Assembly: GCA_947097635.1 (NCBI GenBank)
Contig: CAMURW010000030.1
Coordinates: 1-10,240, forward strand
Source of the DNA: an uncultured Bacteroidales bacterium
GTDB taxonomy: Bacteria; Bacteroidota; Bacteroidia; Bacteroidales; P3
DNA length: 10,240 bases
Reading direction: 5' to 3'
A program made the translations under genes and the position numbers. Below, one piece after another: positions 1-5,774 of the stretch; position 1 is the stretch's first letter, and each line of letters begins with the position of its first letter. The notes beneath the pieces are model-generated. The model did no database searches and was not told where the DNA came from. It saw only the letters and a list, made by a program, of their open reading frames with translations.

Positions 1-45
1 TTAAACGGAAGAGGGCGACAGAATATTCTGTCGCCCTCTTCCGCT
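1..45 (-). terminator. Rho-independent terminator downstream of ppdK
   Basis: Positions 6-43 form a perfect 38-bp palindrome (two 19-base arms with no unpaired centre), which would fold as a long GC-rich hairpin. On the minus strand it follows the ppdK stop by about 20 bases and is followed by TTTAA at the window edge, so it fits the ppdK terminator. The symmetric stem could also stop transcription arriving from the other side, but the neighbouring gene is outside the window. Confidence 0.75.
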
Positions 46-65
46 TATGCTATATGGGGCAATTC

Positions 66-2786
66 TTACTCGCTAGCACGCTGGCTCTTGATGGCCGCCT
101 GTGCTGCTGCCAAACGTGCCACGGGCACGCGGTAGGGTGAGCAACTCACGTAGTTGAGACCCAGGTGATAGAAGAATTCTACGCTGTCAGGGTCGCCGCC
201 GTGTTCGCCGCACACACCGCATTTCAGCTGCGGGTTGGTAGCACGACCTCCGTCCACGCCCATCTTCACCAACTGGCCTACGCCAATCTGGTCAATGGTG
301 TTGAAAGGATCTGCAGCCAGAATCTTCTGGTCCACATAGGCATCCATGATGCTGTTGACATCGTCGCGACTGAAACCGAAGGTCATCTGTGTGAGGTCGT
401 TGGTGCCGAAGCTGAAGAAGTCAGCTGCCCTGGCAATGCGGTTGGCAACAACGGTGGCACGCGGAATCTCGATCATCGTGCCGAACCTGTAGTCGATGAA
501 CACATTGAATTCCTGCTCCACCTCGGCCTTGATGCGGTCGGCAATGATGCGTTGGTGACGTAACTCGTGGCTGTTGATGGTAAGTGGTACCATGATTTCC
601 AGGCGAGGGTCTTTTTTGGCTTTCAGCAGCTCTGCCGTAGCGGTGAAAAGAGCGCGCAACTGCATTTCTGTGATTTCGGGGTATATGATACCCAGACGTA
701 CGCCGCGCAGCCCCATCATCGGGTTCACCTCGTGGAGACTCTCCACACGGCCGTGTACTTTCTCGAATGACACGCCCAACTTGGCAGCCACGTCGCGCTG
801 TTTGTCCTCGGTCTGTGGCACAAACTCGTGCAGAGGAGGATCCATCAGCCGAAATGTCAGCGGCTTGCCGTCCAGCACCATCAGTGTGGCTTTGGCATAC
901 TCTTTTACGTCGGGTTCCAAGCTCTTCAGCGCCTTCACGCGTTCTTCCTTGGTGTCGGCGAGAATCATATTGCGCAGCTTTTCCAAGGGTTTCTCACTAT
1001 TCTCGCCATAGAACATGTGTTCTATGCGGAACAAGCCTATGCCCTCGGCGCCGAAGTCCAACGCACGCTGAGCATCCCTGGGGTTGTCGGCATTGGTACG
1101 CACGCCCATGGTGCGATATTTATCCACCGTCTGCATAAAGCGAGGAAATAGCGGGTTCTCAGAGCCATTAACCATCCGCACGACACCGGGATACACGTAG
1201 CCTTTACTGCCGTTAAGGGAGATGGTATCGCCTTCTTTGAAAGTTTGAGTGCCTATCTTAGCAGTGCCGTTTGCGAAATCGATGGAGACATCGCCGCAGC
1301 CTACTATGCAGCATTTACCCCAGCCACGAGCCACCAGTGCGGCATGGCTGGTCATACCGCCGCGAGCGGTAAGTATACCATCGGCGGCACGCATACCTTC
1401 CACATCTTCAGGATTGGTCTCTTCGCGCACAAGGATGCTCTTAATACCTTTGCAGTGGTACTCTTTGGCCTTCTCGCTGGAGAAAGCAATCTTGCCGCTG
1501 GCACCCCCGGGACCTGCAGGGAGACCTTTGGCTATCACCTCGTGCTTCTTTTCATCTTTGGCATCGAGGATGGGATGCAATAGTTCGTCCAGCTGTGCTG
1601 GAGTAATGCGCATCACCACCTCGCGGTCATCGATGAGACCCTCGTCCATCATGTCGAAAGCCATGGTGAGTGCTGCCACACCGGTGCGTTTGCCTACGCG
1701 GCACTGCAACATATATAGTTTGCCCTCCTGAATGGTGAACTCGATATCCAGCATATCATGGTAGTTGAGCTCCAGCGTGGTGCGTATGTCGCAGAGTTCG
1801 CGATAGATATCCGGCATCAGCTTCTGCAGGCTGGGCATCTCTTTGTTCTGTTCGTTCTTGGTATCGTCGTTCAGGGGATTGGGGGTACGGATGCCAGCCA
1901 CGACATCTTCGCCCTGTGCGTTCACCAGCCACTCTCCATAGAACTTGTCCATACCCGTGGCAGGATCGCGTGTAAAGGCTACGCCGGTGGCGCTGGTATT
2001 GCCCATGTTGCCAAACACCATAGCCTGCACGTTCACGGCGGTCCCCCAATCATCGGGAATGCCTTCTATCTTGCGATAACTCACTGCCTTTTTGCCATTC
2101 CAGCTCTTGAATACAGCCTTGATGCCGCCTATCATCTGCTCCTTGGCATCATCTGGGAACTCCTTGCCCAGCGCCTCCTTCACTTTCACTTTGAAAGCCT
2201 CCGCCAGCGTCTGCAGGTCTTTCTCGCTGAGCTGTGTGTCGCTATAGAAACCTTTCTTTGCCTTATAATCGTCCAGCATGTCGTCCAGCATCTTGCGGAT
2301 GCCTTTGCCATCTGCCGGTTCTATTCCTTCAGCTTTTTCCATCACCACATCGGCATACATCATAATGAGCCGACGATAACTGTCCCATACGAAACGGGGA
2401 TTGTTCGTCTTCTTCAGCATACCAGGAATGGTGGTGCTGCAAAGGCCAATATTCAGCACGGTGTCCATCATGCCAGGCATGCTGGAACGTGCGCCACTAC
2501 GGCAAGAGACGAGCAGTGGATTATCCGGATCGCCATATTTCATTCCCATTAGGTTTTCCACGTTTTCCATGCCTTTCCACACCTCGTCCATCAACCCCTT
2601 AGGCAACTCGCAGCCATTGTCATAATAGGCGGTGCAGCATTCCGTTGTAATGGTGAGACCTGCCGGCACGGGGAGGCCCAGCAAGCACATCTCCGCAAGG
2701 TTAGCCCCCTTGCCGCCGAGCAAATTCTTCATGTCAGCCTTACCTTCAGCTGTTTTTCCGCCAAAAGTGTAAACAAATTTTGCCAT
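66..2786 (-). CDS. ppdK: Pyruvate, phosphate dikinase
   Basis: This 906-residue cytosolic enzyme interconverts pyruvate, ATP and phosphate with PEP, AMP and pyrophosphate, linking glycolysis and gluconeogenesis in anaerobes. The N-terminal ATP-grasp domain begins FVYTFGG and has the glycine-rich GGKGANLAEM (about residues 24-33) and CRSGARSSMPGMMDT (about 95-109). The phosphohistidine domain has GGMTSHAALVARG, with catalytic His at about 481. The C-terminal PEP/pyruvate barrel has RIEHMF and KCGVCGEHGG, with catalytic Cys at about 859. Length is slightly above the roughly 874-residue clostridial enzyme. The frame stays open upstream to an ATG at 2963, but that extension is an AT-rich, unrelated sequence that spans the promoter, so the ATG at 2784-2786, giving MAKFVYTFGG, is the start. 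The gene appears monocistronic, with its own promoter at 2853-2882 and a terminator at 1-45. No broken motifs were seen. Confidence 0.98.
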   Translation of the reverse strand: MAKFVYTFGGKTAEGKADMKNLLGGKGANLAEMCLLGLPVPAGLTITTECCTAYYDNGCELPKGLMDEVWKGMENVENLMGMKYGDPDNPLLVSCRSGARSSMPGMMDTVLNIGLCSTTIPGMLKKTNNPRFVWDSYRRLIMMYADVVMEKAEGIEPADGKGIRKMLDDMLDDYKAKKGFYSDTQLSEKDLQTLAEAFKVKVKEALGKEFPDDAKEQMIGGIKAVFKSWNGKKAVSYRKIEGIPDDWGTAVNVQAMVFGNMGNTSATGVAFTRDPATGMDKFYGEWLVNAQGEDVVAGIRTPNPLNDDTKNEQNKEMPSLQKLMPDIYRELCDIRTTLELNYHDMLDIEFTIQEGKLYMLQCRVGKRTGVAALTMAFDMMDEGLIDDREVVMRITPAQLDELLHPILDAKDEKKHEVIAKGLPAGPGGASGKIAFSSEKAKEYHCKGIKSILVREETNPEDVEGMRAADGILTARGGMTSHAALVARGWGKCCIVGCGDVSIDFANGTAKIGTQTFKEGDTISLNGSKGYVYPGVVRMVNGSENPLFPRFMQTVDKYRTMGVRTNADNPRDAQRALDFGAEGIGLFRIEHMFYGENSEKPLEKLRNMILADTKEERVKALKSLEPDVKEYAKATLMVLDGKPLTFRLMDPPLHEFVPQTEDKQRDVAAKLGVSFEKVHGRVESLHEVNPMMGLRGVRLGIIYPEITEMQLRALFTATAELLKAKKDPRLEIMVPLTINSHELRHQRIIADRIKAEVEQEFNVFIDYRFGTMIEIPRATVVANRIARAADFFSFGTNDLTQMTFGFSRDDVNSIMDAYVDQKILAADPFNTIDQIGVGQLVKMGVDGGRATNPQLKCGVCGEHGGDPDSVEFFYHLGLNYVSCSPYRVPVARLAAAQAAIKSQRASE

Positions 2787-2852
2787 AGTCTTAATGAATA
2801 AATAACTGATAAATAATGTTTTCTTGTACTCAATATTCTTAAAGTAGAAATG

Positions 2853-2882
2853 CAAATATACAAAAAAAAAGGCACGTGACAA
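2853..2882 (-). promoter_or_regulatory. ppdK promoter (Bacteroidetes type)
   Basis: On the minus strand, TTG at 2882-2880 (-33 element) is followed by 19 bases and then TATATTTG at 2860-2853. The latter is an exact match to the Bacteroidetes -7 consensus TAnnTTTG. The spacer contains a run of nine T (A at 2862-2870 on the plus strand). Transcription would start near 2847, giving a leader of about 60 AT-rich bases before the ppdK ATG. Confidence 0.8.
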
Positions 2883-2969
2883 CTTTTTGTTGCGAAAAAA
2901 CTCTCTATACTCAATAATTATCAACAGTTTAGCGATAAAAAAAGAGCGAATAAAGGATGACACTTCGAC

Positions 2970-2980
2970 GGGGGGGGGGG
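2970..2980. repeat. Homopolymer tract of eleven G
   Basis: There are eleven consecutive G on the plus strand (C on the minus). The tract lies in the gap between the groEL terminator and the ppdK promoter, about 90 bases upstream of the -33 element and outside any coding region. Such tracts slip in replication and are also prone to miscounting in sequencing, so the exact length should not be trusted. Confidence 0.9.
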
Positions 2981-2988
2981 ACCATACG

Positions 2989-3022
2989 AAAAAAGGGCTA
3001 CCCCCATTGCGGAGATAGCCCC
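2989..3022 (-). terminator. Rho-independent terminator downstream of groEL
   Basis: TAGCCC (3016-3021) and GGGCTA (2995-3000) form the base of a stem, with partial further C/G pairing inside. On the minus strand the stem is followed directly by six T (A at 2989-2994). It lies about 130 bases past the groEL stop, in the correct orientation to end the groE transcript before ppdK. Confidence 0.75.
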
Positions 3023-3125
3023 AAAACCATGAAGCAATATTACAATATTCTATGCTATTTTACATTCTGTTCGATAAGAATAATCTAAGCAGTTTGTCTT
3101 CACTGGTCACTTTCGTTGGGAAACG

Positions 3126-3140
3126 ACCCAGTAACTGGGT
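3126..3140. repeat. Short palindrome in the groEL 3' region
   Basis: ACCCAGT (3126-3132) and ACTGGGT (3134-3140) are a perfect 7-bp inverted repeat around one base, about 13 bases past the groEL stop. On the minus strand it is followed by CGTTT. It may be an mRNA 3' stabilising hairpin or a weak terminator; the better terminator is at 2989-3022. Confidence 0.4.
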
Positions 3141-3152
3141 GTGTTGCGCAGC

Positions 3153-4784
3153 TTAGTACATTCCGCCCATGCCGGGGTTGGCGGCGGGAACTGCAGCAGG
3201 CTGCTCTTCCTTGATGTCGCAGAGCACGCATTCCGTGGTGAGGAGCATTCCGGCGATGCTGGCTGCATTCTCCAGAGCGATTCGTGTCACCTTGGTGGGA
3301 TCGATGACACCGCTGGCGAGGAGGTTCTCGAACTTTTCGGTGCGGGCGTTATAGCCATAGTCGTCCTTGCCGTTGCGCACTTCGTTCACCACCACGCTGC
3401 CCTCCAAACCGGCGTTCTCCACTATCAGGCGCAGAGGCTCCTCCACGGCGCGACGGATAATCTCGATACCAAGTCTCTCGTCCTCATTTTCGGGTTTCAG
3501 GGCATCCAGCTGCGATATGGCGCGGATGAGTGCCGTGCCGCCGCCGGGGATGATACCTTCTTCCACAGCAGCACGTGTGGCGTGCAGGGCATCGTCGAAG
3601 CGGTCTTTCTTCTCCTTCATCTCCACCTCGCTAGCTGCACCTACATAGATGACTGCCACGCCGCCGGCCAGTTTGGCCAAACGTTCCTGCAGCTTTTCCT
3701 TGTCGTAGTCGCTAGTGGTCTTTTCTATCTGAGCCTTGATCTGGTTGACGCGGTTCTTTATCATCTCCTTGTCGCCCTTGCCGCTCACTATGGTAGTGTT
3801 GTCCTTGTCGATGGTAATCTTCTCGCTCTGTCCCAGCATGTCGAGTGTGGCATCCTCAAGTTTGTAGCCTTTCTCTTCGCTGATGACAGTACCACCGGTG
3901 AGGATGGCGATGTCTTCCAGCATCTCTTTTCTGCGGTCGCCGAAGCCGGGAGCCTTCACGGCAGCCACCTTCAGGGAGCCACGCAGGCGGTTCACCACCA
4001 ATGTTGCCAGAGCCTCGCTGTCCACATCCTCGGCAATAATCACCAGCGGACGACCCGTCTGCACTTCCTTCTCCAGCAGCGGCAGCAAGTCTTTCATGGT
4101 GCTGATTTTCTTGTCGTAGATAAGGATGTAGGGTGTGTCGTACTGGCACTCCATCTTTTCTGTGTCGGTGACGAAATAGGGGCTGATATAGCCGCGGTCG
4201 AACTGCATGCCTTCCACCACTTTCACCGTGGTGTCTATGCCCTTGGCATCCTCGATGGTGATAACGCCGTCCTTGGACACCTTTTCCATAGCCTCGGCAA
4301 TGATGTCACCGATCTTGCTGTCGTTGTTGGCACTGATGGTGGCCACTTGGCGTATTTTCTTGATGTCGCCGCCCACTTCCTGACTGCGGGTCTTAAGGTC
4401 TTTCACAATGGCTTCCACGGCCTTGTCGATACCGCGTTTCAGGTCCATGGGGTTGGCACCGGCGGTAACGTTCTTCAGGCCCGTGTTCACGATGCTCTGT
4501 GCCAGCACGGTGGCGGTGGTGGTACCGTCACCCGCTTGGTCGTTGGTCTTGGAGGCCACCTCCTTCACCATCTGGGCACCCATGTTCTCGATACCGTCCT
4601 TCAGCTCTATTTCCTTAGCCACGGTAACACCGTCCTTAGTCACCTGAGGGGCACCGAATTTTTTATCTATCACCACATTGCGACCTTTGGGGCCGAGGGT
4701 AACTTTCACTGCGTCTGCCAGCGCATTCACGCCTTTGCGGAGTTGTTCGCGGGCATCATTATTGAAAACTATTTCTTTTGCCAT
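3153..4784 (-). CDS. groEL: Chaperonin GroEL, 60 kDa subunit
   Basis: This 543-residue cytosolic chaperonin forms the 14-subunit double ring that folds proteins in an ATP-dependent cycle with the GroES lid. Family signatures are intact: the start MAKEIVFNNDAREQL, the ATP loop GDGTTTATVLA (about 85-95), DDALHATRAAVEEG with the catalytic Asp at about 398, and the equatorial GGGTALIR (about 414-421). The C-terminal tail GMGGMY is a short version of the usual GGM-rich tail. Full length, with no missing residues seen. It lies downstream of groES on the same strand but 473 bases away, with a lipoprotein-like frame between them. I see no convincing promoter of its own just upstream, so it is probably read from the groES promoter. 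The antisense strand carries a 557-codon open frame that I treat as an artefact of GroEL codon bias. Confidence 0.99.
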   Translation of the reverse strand: MAKEIVFNNDAREQLRKGVNALADAVKVTLGPKGRNVVIDKKFGAPQVTKDGVTVAKEIELKDGIENMGAQMVKEVASKTNDQAGDGTTTATVLAQSIVNTGLKNVTAGANPMDLKRGIDKAVEAIVKDLKTRSQEVGGDIKKIRQVATISANNDSKIGDIIAEAMEKVSKDGVITIEDAKGIDTTVKVVEGMQFDRGYISPYFVTDTEKMECQYDTPYILIYDKKISTMKDLLPLLEKEVQTGRPLVIIAEDVDSEALATLVVNRLRGSLKVAAVKAPGFGDRRKEMLEDIAILTGGTVISEEKGYKLEDATLDMLGQSEKITIDKDNTTIVSGKGDKEMIKNRVNQIKAQIEKTTSDYDKEKLQERLAKLAGGVAVIYVGAASEVEMKEKKDRFDDALHATRAAVEEGIIPGGGTALIRAISQLDALKPENEDERLGIEIIRRAVEEPLRLIVENAGLEGSVVVNEVRNGKDDYGYNARTEKFENLLASGVIDPTKVTRIALENAASIAGMLLTTECVLCDIKEEQPAAVPAANPGMGGMY

Positions 4785-4884
4785 GATAATTTTATTTTTC
4801 TTTTTGAAGTTTAAGTGTTAATTAACCATATTGGATTTCCGAAAGAAGATTGTTGCTATTCCTCCTGTAGGGGAGGGTGTCCCA

Positions 4885-4912
4885 CTTATGGTCTTCATCT
4901 TATGGTCTTCAT
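4885..4912. repeat. 14-bp perfect tandem duplication
   Basis: CTTATGGTCTTCAT occurs twice head to tail (4885-4898 and 4899-4912) on the plus strand, followed by CTTC, which begins a third partial copy. Because 14 is not a multiple of three, a duplication event here would shift the reading frame of the minus-strand lipoprotein-like sequence it lies in. Confidence 0.9.
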
Positions 4913-5036
4913 CTTCTATGATTATTGTGCTATCGGCCCACATGGATTTTTGCTTATAGTAGCATCCTGTCTTGTCAAAGAATGCCAGGCTATCGTACGA
5001 GACTTCTATAGCATTTAGGCATTTAATTGGTTGGTA

Positions 5037-5156
5037 TCATACATTGACGCTATACGTACCTACCGGAGGTCTTGAAGAGCTGTGTTGGCATGATAGCACA
5101 AATACCGATGCCACTGCCGCAATTGCCAAAAGGTAATTATGAATATTACTCTTCAT
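5037..5156 (-). CDS. Short lipoprotein-like ORF (39 aa), alternative reading of the broken gene
   Basis: Read literally, the gene gives a 39-residue product: a short N-region with one Lys, a hydrophobic stretch at about 8-22, the lipobox VLSC with Cys 23, then a 17-residue polar tail rich in Ser and Pro. After signal peptidase II processing this would leave a tiny membrane-anchored peptide. It could be a genuine small lipoprotein co-expressed with groE, but the protein-like frame continuing past the TGA makes a truncated gene somewhat more likely. Confidence 0.4.
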   Translation of the reverse strand: MKSNIHNYLLAIAAVASVFVLSCQHSSSRPPVGTYSVNV

Positions 5157-5216
5157 CGTATCCGCCTTCCTTTGTTAAAGCCAATATTCTCGCATCCAGT
5201 GAAAGAAGCACAAGTC

Positions 5217-5235
5217 ACCATAAAAACATTATGGT
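5217..5235. other. Inverted repeat just after groES
   Basis: ACCATAA (5217-5223) and TTATGGT (5229-5235) form a perfect 7-bp stem with a 5-base loop, about 23 bases past the groES stop. No T-run follows on the minus strand, so it is not a standard terminator. It may be an attenuating or mRNA-processing hairpin that sets the GroES to GroEL ratio, or have no role. Confidence 0.4.
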
Positions 5236-5257
5236 ATAATAAATTTTGCTACCTCTT

Positions 5258-5527
5258 TCACATCTTGGCGTAGATGTCGCTTACTTTCATTATCATATAG
5301 GTCTTGCCTTCATGTTTCAGCTCGGTGCCGCTGTATTTGCCATACAGCACACGGTCGCCTTCCTTGACAGCCATGGGATGATCCTTGGTGCCAGGGCCAC
5401 AGGCCACGACAACGCCTTCTTGGGGTTTTTCTTTTGCCGTGTCGGGTATGATGATTCCCGATGCGGTTTTCTCTTCTGCTTCTGCCGGTTCAATCAAAAC
5501 GCGGTCTTCTAATGGTTGAATTTTCAT
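5258..5527 (-). CDS. groES: Co-chaperonin GroES, 10 kDa subunit
   Basis: This 89-residue cytosolic protein forms the heptameric lid of the GroEL folding chamber. It starts MKIQPLEDRVLIEP and has the conserved EDRVLI strand, a mobile loop region (about 16-32) with GIIIPDTAKEKP, the VVACGPG segment, GDRVLYGKYSGTE, and the C-terminal ILKVSDI-like strand (here MKVSDIYAKM). This is short but normal for bacterial GroES (about 90-97 residues). It is the first gene of the groE unit, with 247 bases to the peptidase gene upstream that contain TGACA/TGTCA repeats and other inverted repeats. In most bacteria groEL follows within a few dozen bases; here 473 bases intervene. No CIRCE element (TTAGCACTC-N9-GAGTGCTAA) was seen, so HrcA control is not supported. 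Confidence 0.98.
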   Translation of the reverse strand: MKIQPLEDRVLIEPAEAEEKTASGIIIPDTAKEKPQEGVVVACGPGTKDHPMAVKEGDRVLYGKYSGTELKHEGKTYMIMKVSDIYAKM

Positions 5528-5572
5528 GATTGTTATGCTTTATTTAGTTTACTAATCTTTTTTCAGCGTCGT

Positions 5573-5603
5573 TGTTGCAAAATATTTTCGCATCTTTGCA
5601 ACA
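5573..5603. promoter_or_regulatory. Inverted repeat overlapping a possible groES promoter
   Basis: TGTTGCAAA (5573-5581) and TTTGCAACA (5595-5603) are perfect 9-bp inverted arms separated by 13 bases, flanked by a second matching pair, TCAGCG (5563-5568) and CGCTGA (5605-5610). On the minus strand the repeat contains ATATTTTG, an imperfect -7 element, about 50 bases before the groES ATG. No good -33 TTTG is seen at the usual distance. It could be an operator or a leader stem-loop; the promoter call is weak. Confidence 0.4.
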
Positions 5604-5662
5604 GCGCTGACGGATACTAAATATGCGAAAAGCATGCCAACGACGAGAAAGGCCGAAAAGAG

Positions 5663-5730
5663 GGTGACACTATGTCACCACGCGACAAAATGTCACGCCA
5701 TGGCAGGGCAAAACATGACAAAAACTGACA
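5663..5730. promoter_or_regulatory. Cluster of TGACA/TGTCA half-sites upstream of groES
   Basis: GGTGACA-CTA-TGTCACC (5663-5679) is a perfect 7-bp palindrome with a 3-base centre. CGACA-AAA-TGTCA (5683-5695) repeats the same design 18 bases on with one mismatch. Two further TGACA copies follow in direct orientation at 5716-5720 and 5726-5730. The cluster lies 136-203 bases before the groES ATG, in the gap after the S41 peptidase gene. This arrangement suggests binding sites for a dimeric regulator, possibly for stress control of groE; the regulator is not known from the sequence. Confidence 0.5.
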
Positions 5731-5774
5731 ACGTGATGCCAAATTCATGAAGAACAGCACGGGCAAGCCATACG

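Larger units (their letters stand above)
4818..5156 (-). pseudogene. Probable broken small lipoprotein gene between groES and groEL
   Basis: The frame starts at ATG 5156 after a purine-rich AAGGAAGGCGG and encodes a lipoprotein signal (MKSNIHNYLLAIAAVASVF then VLSC, Cys 23). Codon 40 is TGA (5037-5039), yet the same frame stays open for another 72 codons with protein-like content (for example SYDSLAFFDKTGCYY) to TAA at 4818-4820. Near the end, a 14-bp tandem duplication (4885-4912) shifts the frame; with one copy removed, the reading would end KWDTLPYRRNSNN...EIQYG at a TAA at 4822-4824. I infer an ancestral lipoprotein of about 105-110 residues carrying a nonsense codon and a frameshifting duplication. 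I do not recognise the family. Alternatively, only the 39-codon product is real and the rest is chance. It is co-oriented with groES and groEL and would be co-transcribed. Confidence 0.55.

Noticed and set aside
1758..2552. 264-codon plus-strand frame opposite ppdK
   Set aside because: It is antisense to a certain gene, with no recognisable motif and His/Ile-rich shadow composition.
2787..2963. N-terminal extension of ppdK to an ATG at 2963
   Set aside because: The 59 extra residues are AT-rich, unlike PPDK, and overlap the -33/-7 promoter. The family start MAKFVYTFGG is at 2786.
3141..4814. 557-codon plus-strand open frame opposite groEL
   Set aside because: It mirrors groEL almost exactly and has a composition rich in His, Leu, Val and Ala with no family motifs, so it is an antisense artefact of codon bias.
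5037..5039. Selenocysteine or programmed readthrough at the in-frame TGA
   Set aside because: No SECIS-like hairpin is evident just after the TGA, and the 14-bp frameshifting duplication nearby favours gene decay.
5528..5774. CIRCE/HrcA operator before groES
   Set aside because: No TTAGCACTC-N9-GAGTGCTAA or close variant is present; the inverted repeats there have different sequences.
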